Positions 15,152 through 24,758 of a DNA stretch of 64,000 nt are shown here, in pieces (position 1 is the stretch's first letter; every line of letters begins with the position of its first letter). The translations under genes and the position numbers were made by a program. The stretch lies in the NCBI GenBank assembly GCA_964391015.1, contig CAYMKU010000003.1:113794-177793 (forward strand), read 5' to 3'. This stretch comes from XYD12-FULL-36-8 sp964391015. GTDB lineage: Bacteria > Bacteroidota > Ignavibacteria > Ignavibacteriales > Ignavibacteriaceae. Below the pieces are notes generated by a model. The model searched no databases. It was not told the DNA's origin and saw nothing but the letters and a program-made list of their open reading frames with translations.

Positions 15152-18100
15152 ATGATTTTTCTTACGGGTATAATTTTATTACTTGCAGTCGGATTTATGT
15201 GGTTTTTTTATTATAAGCAAAGAAATATTTATAAAAATTTATGGGAAACAAGCGAAGAGTTTCGAACAACATTGTACAGTATCGGGGATGGGGTAATTAC
15301 AACTGACGTAAATGGGCGAATTAAAAATTTAAATCCCATTGCTGAACAGATTACTGGTTGGAAAGAATCAGAAGCGAAAAACAAACCCCTTAAAGATGTT
15401 TTTAGAATTATAAATGAAGAAACAAGAAATAAAGTTGAAAATCCTGTTCAAAAAGTTCTTAAAGAAGGTTTGGTTGTAGGACTTGCAAATCATACTATTT
15501 TAATTTCGAAAGATGGCAAAGAAATACCTATTGCAAACAGCGGTGCACCTGTCAAAAATGAAAAGGGAGAAATAATTGGTTTTGTCCTTGTTTTTAATGA
15601 TCAAACCGAGGAGCGTTCTTCAGTAAAGGCATTGCAAAAAAGTGAATCATTTATTCGTACGGTGCTGGATAATCTTCCTATTGGAATTGCTGTAAACTCA
15701 GTTGATCCATCTGTAGCATTCAGTTATATGAATGACAATTTTGTTAAGCACTACCGGACTTCAAAAGAAGCTCTTGCAAATCCAGATACATTTTGGGATG
15801 CAGTTTATGAAGATTCAGAGTTTAGAGAAAAAATGAAAAAGAAAGTCTTGGATGATTGTGCAAGCGGTAATCCGGAGCAGATGCATTGGGAAGATATACC
15901 CATAATGCGTAAAGGCAATGATACCAAATATATTAGCGCAAGAAATATTCCGCTGCCGGATAAGAAGTTAGCAATATCAACAGTGTGGGATGTTACAGAA
16001 CGTAAACTTGCTGAAAAGTCGCTCAAGGAAAGTGAAGAGCGTTACAGATTACTTGTTGATAATAGTTTAGATGCAGTTTTATTGACTGCTCCTGATGGAA
16101 GGATTTTTTCAGCTAATAAAGCTGCCGAAGAAATATTTGAAAGAAGTGAAGAAGAAATTTGCAGACTTGGAAGAAATGGTATTATAGATACAGATGATCC
16201 TAGATTAAAAGCTGCTCTTGAAGAAAGGATATTAAAAGGGAAATTTCATGGTGAGTTAAATGGGTTACGAAAAGATGGAAGTAAATTCCCAATCGAGGTA
16301 ACTTCTGCATTGTTTGAAGATCCAGAGGGTAATTTAAGAACTTCCATGATAATCAGAGATATTAGTGAACGAAAGCAAGCTGAAGAAAAAATACAAAGCT
16401 TTTTTAGGGCAGCACCTGTGGGAATTGGTGTTGTTGTAAATCGAGTTTTTACTGAGGTCAATGAAAGATTCTGTGAAATGATTGGATATTCCAAGGAAGA
16501 ATTAATCAGGCAGTCTGCAAGAATGATATATGCTACACAAGAGGATTTTGAATATGTAGGACGCGAAAAATATAATCAAATTGCTGCATCAGGTTTGGGA
16601 ACAGTTGAGACAAGATTCAAGTGCAAGAGTGGAAACATTATTGATGTGTTGTTAAGCAGTACCCCGATTGATCCTGCAGATCATACAAAAGGAATAATTT
16701 TTTCCACATTAGATGTCACCGAGCGCAAGATGGATCAAAAAGTTATTCAAGAAAGCGAAGAAAGATTGCGTCTGATTGCTAACAATATGTCTGATGTTCT
16801 TCTGATATCTGATTTAAATCAAAACATTATTTATACAAGTCCCTCAATATTTAAATTGCTTGGCTATACGCCCAAGGAAGCATTAAAGATAAAGTTAGAA
16901 AAGATTTTAACACCAGAATCTTTTCAGTTTGTGCAAAAAATATTAGCAGAAGAATTAAAAAGAGAAATAAATGGGGTTGTGGATGAAAATAGGACAAGAA
17001 AACTTGAATTGGAGAATATCAGAAAAGACGGTTCAAAAATTTGGGTTGAAGTGGTAGCGTCATTTCTGCGTGACAAAGACAAAAGACCAGTTAATATTCT
17101 CACGGTTACCCGTGATATAACTGACAGAAGAATTGCAGAAAACGCAATGGTTCAGAGTGAAAAAAGATACAGACATCTATTCGAGCATAATCCTCATCCA
17201 ATGCTGGTTTATGATGAAGAAACTCTTCGCATTCTTGCTGTGAATGATACTGCAATCTATAAATATGGTTATTCAAAAGATGAACTGCTTAACATGAATA
17301 TCAGCGATATTGGAGTCGAGGACGAAAAAGAAAAGCTAAGTAATTATATAAGTAAGGACAAAAGCGAAATCAGGGTTTCAGGACCTTGGAAGCAGAAATT
17401 AAAAAATGGCAAGATAATTTTAGTCGAAATATCATCTCACCGCATTAATTTTTTAGGTAAAAAATCTAGATTGATTTCGATCAATGATATAACTGAAAAA
17501 TATATTGCGGAAGAAGCGCTGCGGCAAAGTGAAGAAAAGTACAGAAAAATTTTCGATGAGGATTTGACAGGTGATTTCATATCTACTGCAGATGGAAAAC
17601 TTTTACTTTGCAACCCTGCTCTTGTGAAAATATTAGGTTTTGATTCGATTGAATCTTTGATGAAGGTAAATCTTAAAGATGTATATCCAACATTGGATGA
17701 AAGAGAGACTTTCTTAAGATTGTTGAAAGAAAAACACAAACTCGAATTATATGAGCATCATTTGAAACGACGAGATGGAAAAATTATTGCTGTTATAGAA
17801 AATGCCATCGGAGAATTTAATGAAAAAGGTGAACTGCTCTCATTGAAAGGATATATATTTGATATTACAGAGAGAAGAGAAGCTGAACAAAATTTGAGAA
17901 AATTGTCGCGGGGAATTGAGCAAAGTCCGGTTATTGTGGTAATTACTGATGCAGAGGGTAATATCGAATATGTGAATCCGAAATTCACGGAAGTGACCGG
18001 GTATTATTCAGAAGAAGTTGTCGGTAGCAACCCCAGAATTTTAAGCTCCCGTGAAAAAACTAAAAGTGATTATAAAGAGTTATGGGATACCATTTTATCT

Positions 18101-19423
18101 GGCAAAGTATGGCGCGGCGAATTTCATAATAAAAAGAAAAATGGTGACCTGTATTGGGAAGCGGCATCAGTCTCTCCGATTTTTAATGAATTAGGCAAGA
18201 TCACTCACTTTATAGCTGTAAAAGAGGATATAACTAAACAAATACAAATGGTGAACGAACTCGTTGCTGCGAAGGAAAACGCAGAAGAGATGAATAGGTT
18301 AAAATCCTATTTCTTTGCTAACATGAGTCATGAACTTCGGACCCCATTCATTGGAATTCAGGGATTTGCGGAACTTTTGTTGGAATCGGTTGAAGATTCA
18401 GAAGCCAAACATATGGTAAATGGTATTCTTGAAAGTTCTAAACGTTTGACAGATACTCTTGATAAAATTTTAAGTTTATCAAAACTTGAGTTTGAGAGCG
18501 TGGAAATTCAAAATACTTCAGTTGATGTTACAGAATTGCTTCATGACAGTTATGTACTTTTTCATAATTCTGCCGAAAGTAAGGGCTTGTCGTTTGTCTT
18601 CAAAGGATTAAAAGAGCATCTTACAATTAAATCCGATGAAAAAATATTGATAGGAATAATAACTAATCTTATAAATAATGCCGTAAAGTACACTCGTAAA
18701 GGAAAAATTGAGCTTAATTCTTATGTTGAGGACAGAAAAGGAAAGGAATATTTGATTATCAAAGTATCAGATACGGGAATCGGGATACCAAAAGAAAAAC
18801 AAGATCAAATCTGGATGGCATTCAGGCAAGTCAGCGAAGGATTGAACCGAAGTTTTGAGGGTGTAGGATTAGGGTTAACAATTACAAGAAAATATGTTGA
18901 ATTGTTAGGTGGTACAATTTCACTTGAGAGTGAATTAGACAGAGGGTCAACGTTTACTGTTGAATTACCGATTGAAAGATTCAGTATAACTCCAGTTAAG
19001 GAAGTTAAACCTAAGCAAAAACAAATTGAAAAGAATTTAAAACCAAAAATAATTTCTAAAAAGTTACTCTATGTAGAAGATGATGTTTACTCTCAAATGA
19101 TTGTATCAAAAGTTCTTTCAAAACAATATAAGGTAGATGTAGTTCAGGATGCCGTACTTGCACTTGAAAAAATAATTGTTAACAGGTATGACATATTGTT
19201 AATTGATATTAATCTTGGTCACGGTATGGATGGATTGCAGCTGATGGAAAAAATTAGAGGGTATTCGGGTTATCAAAAAATTCCAATTATTGCAGTTACA
19301 TCTTATGCATCAGAAAATGATAGAGATGAATTTCTTTCGAAAGGTTTTACCTCTTATATCTCGAAACCATTTATGTTAAAAGATTTAGTTAATCTTGTCA
19401 ATGAAATTTTTAATAAAAATTAA
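15152..19423 (+). CDS. hybrid sensor histidine kinase with about eight PAS domains and a receiver
   Basis: This 1423-residue signalling protein begins with one hydrophobic segment (IFLTGIILLLAVGFMWFFYY), so it is probably membrane-anchored with all sensor domains cytoplasmic. About eight PAS/PAC units follow, starting near residues 30, 165, 292, 418, 533, 670, 800 and 930; most end in D(V/I)TERK or DITDRR. The HisKA domain has phospho-acceptor H1060 in NMSHELRTPF. The ATPase domain has NLINNAVKYT, DTGIGIPKE and GVGLGLTITRK. The C-terminal receiver has acidic residues in YVEDD, phospho-acceptor D1352 in LLIDINLG and K in ISKPF. No output regulator is adjacent. Ligands of the PAS domains cannot be read from sequence; they may sense redox, haem, flavin or small molecules. 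Confidence 0.93.
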   Translation: MIFLTGIILLLAVGFMWFFYYKQRNIYKNLWETSEEFRTTLYSIGDGVITTDVNGRIKNLNPIAEQITGWKESEAKNKPLKDVFRIINEETRNKVENPVQKVLKEGLVVGLANHTILISKDGKEIPIANSGAPVKNEKGEIIGFVLVFNDQTEERSSVKALQKSESFIRTVLDNLPIGIAVNSVDPSVAFSYMNDNFVKHYRTSKEALANPDTFWDAVYEDSEFREKMKKKVLDDCASGNPEQMHWEDIPIMRKGNDTKYISARNIPLPDKKLAISTVWDVTERKLAEKSLKESEERYRLLVDNSLDAVLLTAPDGRIFSANKAAEEIFERSEEEICRLGRNGIIDTDDPRLKAALEERILKGKFHGELNGLRKDGSKFPIEVTSALFEDPEGNLRTSMIIRDISERKQAEEKIQSFFRAAPVGIGVVVNRVFTEVNERFCEMIGYSKEELIRQSARMIYATQEDFEYVGREKYNQIAASGLGTVETRFKCKSGNIIDVLLSSTPIDPADHTKGIIFSTLDVTERKMDQKVIQESEERLRLIANNMSDVLLISDLNQNIIYTSPSIFKLLGYTPKEALKIKLEKILTPESFQFVQKILAEELKREINGVVDENRTRKLELENIRKDGSKIWVEVVASFLRDKDKRPVNILTVTRDITDRRIAENAMVQSEKRYRHLFEHNPHPMLVYDEETLRILAVNDTAIYKYGYSKDELLNMNISDIGVEDEKEKLSNYISKDKSEIRVSGPWKQKLKNGKIILVEISSHRINFLGKKSRLISINDITEKYIAEEALRQSEEKYRKIFDEDLTGDFISTADGKLLLCNPALVKILGFDSIESLMKVNLKDVYPTLDERETFLRLLKEKHKLELYEHHLKRRDGKIIAVIENAIGEFNEKGELLSLKGYIFDITERREAEQNLRKLSRGIEQSPVIVVITDAEGNIEYVNPKFTEVTGYYSEEVVGSNPRILSSREKTKSDYKELWDTILSGKVWRGEFHNKKKNGDLYWEAASVSPIFNELGKITHFIAVKEDITKQIQMVNELVAAKENAEEMNRLKSYFFANMSHELRTPFIGIQGFAELLLESVEDSEAKHMVNGILESSKRLTDTLDKILSLSKLEFESVEIQNTSVDVTELLHDSYVLFHNSAESKGLSFVFKGLKEHLTIKSDEKILIGIITNLINNAVKYTRKGKIELNSYVEDRKGKEYLIIKVSDTGIGIPKEKQDQIWMAFRQVSEGLNRSFEGVGLGLTITRKYVELLGGTISLESELDRGSTFTVELPIERFSITPVKEVKPKQKQIEKNLKPKIISKKLLYVEDDVYSQMIVSKVLSKQYKVDVVQDAVLALEKIIVNRYDILLIDINLGHGMDGLQLMEKIRGYSGYQKIPIIAVTSYASENDRDEFLSKGFTSYISKPFMLKDLVNLVNEIFNKN

Positions 19424-19686
19424 AACTCAAATATGGCAAAAAAGAGTTGTCGGTATTTGAGAAAGTAATGGGCTTGATTTTTTATAAGCTGGTTTCACAG
19501 CACTAAGTTATTATTAGCTGATAATACGACTACTTTGATATGTTTGTCGTGCTGCTTGATTAAGTAAAATCGTTGTCATCATCTCTATTAACCGCCCAAA
19601 CAAATAATCATATTTTACATACAGAAAAATCTAACTTTTCGTGTGAGAAAATTCTGATTATTTTTTCAAATATCATTTTAGAATTT

Positions 19687-22332
19687 ATGAGAGCACTTTT
19701 ACTATTTACTGCTTTTGTAATCATCAGTTCATTCAGTTTTGCGTTTGATGATTCTCTAAAGACGAAGCCCATCACCATTCAAACTTTTCATACTAACGAA
19801 ACTATGATAATTGACGGATTACTTTCGGAAAAAGCTTGGTCCTCAACAAATTTTATTTCTGATTTTACTCAGCTTGATCCAATTGAAGGAACTAAACCAA
19901 CTGAAAGAACAGAGGTCTCAGTGGTGTATGACGATGAAGCTGTTTATGTCGGAGCGAAACTTTATGATACTTCTCCCGATTCAATTGTTGCTCGGCTGTC
20001 ACGACGTGATGATGAGACTAATGATGATATTTTTGCAATTTTTCTGGATCCACACTATGACAAACGAAGCGGATATTATTTTGCAGTATCTGCCGCTGGG
20101 ACTCAATTTGATGGAGTTCTTTATAATGATAAATGGGATGATGATTCTTGGGATGGAGTTTGGGAGAGCAGCGTAAAAATTAATAATGATGGCTGGTCTT
20201 GCGAGTTAAGAATCCCATTTTCCCAAATGAGATTTAATGAAAATGAAAGGCACGTATGGGGTGTGAATTTTAGAAGAGACATCTCGCGCAAAAATGAAAC
20301 TGATTATCTTGTTTACGTTCCTAAGAAAGAATATGCCTTTGTATCAAAGTTTTACGATTTAGTCGGAATTGAAAATATAAAACCATCGGGCAATATTGAA
20401 ATTATGCCTTACTTTACTACAAAAGCTGAATACCTCAAACATTCACTTGGTGATCCTTTCAATGATGGTTCAAAATATTCTCCAGGAATTGGCGGTGATT
20501 TGAAGATGAGCGTTGGTTCGAACTTAAAACTGAATGCGACCATTAATCCGGATTTCGGACAAGTTGAAATTGATCCTGCTGTAATTAATTTAAGCGATGT
20601 AGAAACATTCTTTTCGGAGAAGCGGCCATTTTTTACTGAAGGAGCAACTATATTTAATTTTGGACAGGGCGGAGCTACAAATTATTGGGGATTCAATTGG
20701 GGAAATCCAATTTTCTTTTACAGCCGCAGAATTGGTCGAATACCGCAAGGCAGCATTCCTGATGCAGATTATGCTGACATTCCAGTCGGTACGCACATAC
20801 TTGGTGCTACAAAACTTACAGGAAAAATTGGTGACAACTGGTCAATTGGTACTATTCAAGCTTTGACCAATAAAGAATATGCTGAACTTGATATAGATGG
20901 TGAAAGATCGAAAGTCGAAATTGAACCGTTAACCTATTATGGAGTTGTTCGTGCACAAAAAGAATTCTCTGAAGGTGCGCAAGGGTTTGGAGGGGTTGCA
21001 ACTTTAACAGCACGTAAATTTGATGATGATAGATTGAAAGAGGAGATCAATAAAAATGCTTTCACTTCGGGAATTGATGGTTGGGTATTCTTGGACTCTT
21101 CAAAGACTTGGGTTTTTGCTGGTGTAATGGGTTTCACTCAGGTTACCGGAACAAAAGAAAGAATTTTGGAACTTCAACAGAATTCACAGCATTATTTCCA
21201 ACGACCGGATGCAAAAAAATTTCGTCTTGATAGCAATACAACTTCTCTTAGTGGATATGCAGGCAGATTTGTTCTTAATAAACAGAAAGGAAATTTTTTC
21301 TTCAATTCCGCTTTTGGCTTTCTTTCTCCTGGTTTTGATGTTAACGATGTAGGATTTTTGTACAGAGCAGACGTGATTAACATGCATGTTGGAGCAGGGT
21401 ACTTTTGGAATGAGCCGACTAAATCTTATCGCTATCTTGAATTAGGTGGTGCTGTTTTTGGTAACATGGATTTTGATCGTAACCTAACAGGGAACGGAAT
21501 TTTTCATTTTGGTTCTATCCAATTCCTAAATTATTATTGGTTGAACTGGAATTTGGGATTGTACGATGCGAGTGTGAATAATAGAATGACCAGAGGTGGA
21601 CCATTGTCTATAAATCCTGCAAGCTTAGATTTTAGTATTAATTTGAACTCTGATCAAAGAAAAGATTTGACGTTTGGATTTGGCTTTAACACTGGAGGAA
21701 AATACGACTATCCACTTTACTGGCAGGTGTACTCTGATATTCAATACAGACCATTGTCAAATATTTTAATAAGTGTAAGTCCATTTTATAATAGAGATTA
21801 TGATTTTGCTCAATGGGTTGATGCCTTTGATGATCCAACAGCTGCAAACACATTTGGTAAGAGGTATGTTTTTGCTGAATTAAGTCAACATACATTTGGT
21901 GCGGGCATTAGATTGAATTGGACGTTTACTCCCAAACTTAGTCTTCAGATTTATTTGCAGCCATTAATTTCTTCAGGCGATTATAAGAATTTTAAAGAGT
22001 TAGCTAAACCAAGAACATATTCTTTTAATCAATATCAAATTGATGATGCACTGCAAAATAATGAAGAGTTTTTTGTTGATCCTGATGGGAATGGACCATC
22101 GCAGGGATTTGTAGTTAGTAATCCGGATTTTAACTTCAAATCATTGCGGGGGAATGCTGTTTTGAGGTGGGAATATCTGCCTGGCTCAGTTCTGTATTTT
22201 GTTTGGACTCAAACACGGTCAGATGAGGAAAATATTGGTGAGTTTAAATTCAAAAAATCATTCGATCGTCTGCTTGATGCTCATCCTGATAATATTTTTC
22301 TTATCAAGTTTACGTATTGGTTGAATATCTAA
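19687..22332 (+). CDS. DUF5916-type outer-membrane protein with N-terminal CBM9-like domain
   Basis: This is an 881-residue exported protein. I chose the ATG at 19687 because it opens a clean signal peptide (RALLLFTAFVIISSFSFA); an upstream TTG at 19573 would add 38 residues that hide it. Residues about 40-220 form a carbohydrate-binding-module-9-like sandwich (MIIDGLLSEKAWSSTNFISD, EVSVVYDDEAVYVGAKLYD). The rest has alternating, aromatic-rich strands and the conserved LNATINPDFGQVEIDPAVIN and FFSEKRPFFTEGATIF motifs of DUF5916, ending in an aromatic strand (FLIKFTYWLNI) as in outer-membrane beta-barrels. Its substrate is unknown. It follows the kinase gene by 263 bp, with a gap that shows no gene. 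Confidence 0.82.
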   Translation: MRALLLFTAFVIISSFSFAFDDSLKTKPITIQTFHTNETMIIDGLLSEKAWSSTNFISDFTQLDPIEGTKPTERTEVSVVYDDEAVYVGAKLYDTSPDSIVARLSRRDDETNDDIFAIFLDPHYDKRSGYYFAVSAAGTQFDGVLYNDKWDDDSWDGVWESSVKINNDGWSCELRIPFSQMRFNENERHVWGVNFRRDISRKNETDYLVYVPKKEYAFVSKFYDLVGIENIKPSGNIEIMPYFTTKAEYLKHSLGDPFNDGSKYSPGIGGDLKMSVGSNLKLNATINPDFGQVEIDPAVINLSDVETFFSEKRPFFTEGATIFNFGQGGATNYWGFNWGNPIFFYSRRIGRIPQGSIPDADYADIPVGTHILGATKLTGKIGDNWSIGTIQALTNKEYAELDIDGERSKVEIEPLTYYGVVRAQKEFSEGAQGFGGVATLTARKFDDDRLKEEINKNAFTSGIDGWVFLDSSKTWVFAGVMGFTQVTGTKERILELQQNSQHYFQRPDAKKFRLDSNTTSLSGYAGRFVLNKQKGNFFFNSAFGFLSPGFDVNDVGFLYRADVINMHVGAGYFWNEPTKSYRYLELGGAVFGNMDFDRNLTGNGIFHFGSIQFLNYYWLNWNLGLYDASVNNRMTRGGPLSINPASLDFSINLNSDQRKDLTFGFGFNTGGKYDYPLYWQVYSDIQYRPLSNILISVSPFYNRDYDFAQWVDAFDDPTAANTFGKRYVFAELSQHTFGAGIRLNWTFTPKLSLQIYLQPLISSGDYKNFKELAKPRTYSFNQYQIDDALQNNEEFFVDPDGNGPSQGFVVSNPDFNFKSLRGNAVLRWEYLPGSVLYFVWTQTRSDEENIGEFKFKKSFDRLLDAHPDNIFLIKFTYWLNI

Positions 22333-22458
22333 AGTACAATCCTTTGGAAGTTGTTATGTACTCAAATTGTGTGTAGTTATTTCGAGAAGCGAAAAGAAAC
22401 CTTCTAAATAAATTCTTCAAATAATCTTTCCATTACGGATTTTAAGATATTAACAAGA

Positions 22459-22488
22459 TTGACCCGTCACTTACGAAGCTTTTATTTT
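22459..22488 (+). promoter_or_regulatory. possible promoter for the dehydrogenase operon
   Basis: TTGACC at 22459-22464 lies 18 bp before TATTTT at 22483-22488, and the lpdA start is 56 bp further on. The -35 box is good and the -10 box only fair. The rest of the 212-bp gap shows no gene. Confidence 0.3.
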
Positions 22489-22544
22489 CAAATTCACTTC
22501 TTTATATTTCTCGCCACAAAAACAAAAGTCAAGGTTACTTTTTC

Positions 22545-23948
22545 ATGTTAAAAAATTATGATATAACTGTTTTGGGTGGTGGACCAGGAGGCTATGTAGC
22601 TGCGATTAGAGCAGCGCAATTAGGTTTTAAAACAGCAGTGATTGATTATCAAAAGTTAGGTGGGGTTTGTTTAAACTGGGGATGTATTCCGACAAAGTCC
22701 CTTCTTAAAAATGCCGAAGTTTTTGACACATTGAAGAACCACAGTTCAGATTTTGGGATTAAAACAAATGGTTTGGAATTTGATTTCGCAAAAATTATAC
22801 AACGCAGCCGAGATATTTCAGATCGTATAACTAAAAATGTGGAATTGCTCGTTAAGAAAAATAAAGTTGAAAGAATTAAGGGTTACGGAAAATTAAGCTC
22901 TAAAAATCAGATTGATATTTTTGATGAAAGCGGTAAAAAAACTGAATCAATATTGTCTGACAAAATCATAATTGCTACAGGTGCACAACCCCAAACGATT
23001 TCCTCAATTCCTGTAGATAAAAAAAACATTATTACAAGTACTGAGGCGATGCTTCTTAACGAATTGCCAAAGGAATTAATTGTTGTTGGTGCAGGAGCGA
23101 TCGGTGTTGAGTTTGCATATTTTTATTCTGTACTTGGTACAAAAGTTACTATACTTGAAATGATGGATAGAATACTTCCAATTGAGGATGAAGAAATCTC
23201 TGAAGCACTTGCAAAAAGTTTTAGGAAAAGAGGTATCGAAATTTTCACTTCTGCGATGGTTGAAAAAGCTGAAGTCAAAGGAAAAAAAATTCAAGTTACT
23301 TTCAAGAATAGTGGACAAAAAAAAGATATTTCGGCAGATAAGGTTTTAAGTGCCATTGGTGTAACAGGAAATATTGAAGGATTTGGGTTGAAAGAATTAG
23401 GTGTTGAGATTTTTAAAGGACATGTCAAAGTTAATAAATCAACTTATGAAACAAATGTAAAAGGAATTTATGCTGTTGGGGATGTTATTGGTCCCCCATG
23501 GTTAGCACATGTTGCATCTGCAGAAGGAATAAATTGTGTAGAAAAAATAAAAGGATTAAAATCACCTGATATTAATTACGATAACATTCCAGGATGCACA
23601 TATTGCCAGCCCCAAGTTGCAAGTATCGGATTGACTGAATTCAAAGCGAAAGAAAAAGGATATGAAGTTAAAGTTGGTAAGTTTCCTTTCATGGCAAGCG
23701 GTAAAGCTTTTGCAATAGGGGAACGAGAGGGATTTGTTAAAATTATTTTCGACGCAAAATATGGAGAGATATTAGGAGCACACATTATTGGAGCAGAAGC
23801 AACAGAAATGATTGCTGAAATAGGAATTGCAAAATCCTTAGAGGCGACTGGTGAATCAATTATTAAAACAATTCATGCTCATCCTACATTGTCGGAATCA
23901 ATTATGGAAGCCGCGGCAAATGCTTATGGTGAAGCCATCCACATTTAA
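22545..23948 (+). CDS. lpdA: dihydrolipoamide dehydrogenase (E3)
   Basis: This is the flavoprotein that reoxidises dihydrolipoyl groups of 2-oxoacid dehydrogenase complexes and passes electrons to NAD+. The 467-residue length is normal. The FAD-binding GGGPGGYVAAIRAAQLG is at the N-terminus, the redox disulfide is C42/C47 in GGVCLNWGCIPTKS, and the NAD-binding GAGAIGVEFAYFY is near residue 180. YAVGDVIGPPWLAHVASAEG and the C-terminal acid-base pair in HAHPTLSES complete the family set. It opens an operon with LipB, fused E1, E2 and LipA. A weak AAGG precedes the ATG. Confidence 0.95.
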   Translation: MLKNYDITVLGGGPGGYVAAIRAAQLGFKTAVIDYQKLGGVCLNWGCIPTKSLLKNAEVFDTLKNHSSDFGIKTNGLEFDFAKIIQRSRDISDRITKNVELLVKKNKVERIKGYGKLSSKNQIDIFDESGKKTESILSDKIIIATGAQPQTISSIPVDKKNIITSTEAMLLNELPKELIVVGAGAIGVEFAYFYSVLGTKVTILEMMDRILPIEDEEISEALAKSFRKRGIEIFTSAMVEKAEVKGKKIQVTFKNSGQKKDISADKVLSAIGVTGNIEGFGLKELGVEIFKGHVKVNKSTYETNVKGIYAVGDVIGPPWLAHVASAEGINCVEKIKGLKSPDINYDNIPGCTYCQPQVASIGLTEFKAKEKGYEVKVGKFPFMASGKAFAIGEREGFVKIIFDAKYGEILGAHIIGAEATEMIAEIGIAKSLEATGESIIKTIHAHPTLSESIMEAAANAYGEAIHI

Positions 23949-24043
23949 TAAAGTACAGATTCAGCTGAATGTACCGATTAGGACAAATTAGTTCTGTCAA
24001 TTAACCGATTCGATTTGTTTTCTATTTTTTAAGAAAAATAATT

Positions 24044-24757
24044 TTGATAGAAAGAAAATTAACGTATTGTGAGCTCGGCTTGATTGATTACCAAGAAGCT
24101 TGGGATCTTCAAAAGGAAGTTTTTGACTTAAGATATAAAAATGAAATCTTCGACGTATTATTTTTGCTCGAACACCCTCACACTTATACGTTAGGAAAAG
24201 TTGCTGATAAGAAAAATCTTATCGGTTCAGAAAAATATTTGAAGCAGAACAAAATCACGGTTTATGATATTGATCGTGGTGGAGATATAACTTATCATGG
24301 CCCAGGACAAATAGTCGGATATCCAATCATGAATTTAAATGAGTGGGAAAGAGATACTCATAAATATCTTCGTGCATTGGAGGAAGTATTAATCAAGGTC
24401 TGCGAGGAGTTTAGATTAACAGCATTGCGAAATTCAAAATACACTGGTGTTTGGATTGATGAAAAAAAAATCGCAGCAATTGGGATTAAAGTCAGCCGTT
24501 GGATTACCATGCATGGTTTTGCATTTAATGTAAACACCGACCTTTCACTATTCCAGGGGATTATTCCTTGTGGAATAAATGACAAAGAAGTAACTTCGCT
24601 TCAAAAAGAACTAGATAAAGAACAGAATTTAAACCATGTAAAAGATTTGATTGTTAAAAACTTCGCTGAAGTGTTTAGATATGATTTACTTGAAAAAATT
24701 TCGTTAAATGAAATTCGCACAATTTTTCTAAAATGTAAAGAATTAGCGCAGCATTAA
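24044..24757 (+). CDS. lipB: lipoyl(octanoyl) transferase
   Basis: This enzyme transfers octanoyl groups from acyl carrier protein to the lipoyl domains of E2-type proteins, the first step of lipoate assembly. The 237-residue protein shows LLEHPHTYTLGKVADKKNLI, DIDRGGDITYHGPGQIVGYPI and the catalytic region PCGINDKEVTSLQKE, with the expected cysteine in IIPCGI and lysine in the IAAIGIKVSRWITMHGFAFN strand. The start is a TTG at 24044, the only start that keeps the conserved N-terminus (LTYCELGLIDYQEAW). It lies between lpdA and the E1 gene, whose ATG is one base after its stop, so lipoylation and the complex are made together. Confidence 0.94.
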   Translation: MIERKLTYCELGLIDYQEAWDLQKEVFDLRYKNEIFDVLFLLEHPHTYTLGKVADKKNLIGSEKYLKQNKITVYDIDRGGDITYHGPGQIVGYPIMNLNEWERDTHKYLRALEEVLIKVCEEFRLTALRNSKYTGVWIDEKKIAAIGIKVSRWITMHGFAFNVNTDLSLFQGIIPCGINDKEVTSLQKELDKEQNLNHVKDLIVKNFAEVFRYDLLEKISLNEIRTIFLKCKELAQH

Positions 24758-24758
24758 T

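Noticed and set aside
19573..19686. Upstream TTG start for the DUF5916-type protein
   Set aside because: It would bury a clean signal peptide behind 38 unrelated residues; the ATG at 19687 is far better.
22333..22544. A fifth copy of the dispersed palindrome
   Set aside because: A TTTCGAGAAGCGAAAAGAAACC stretch looks loosely similar in part, but it lacks the shared ends and the inverted partner.
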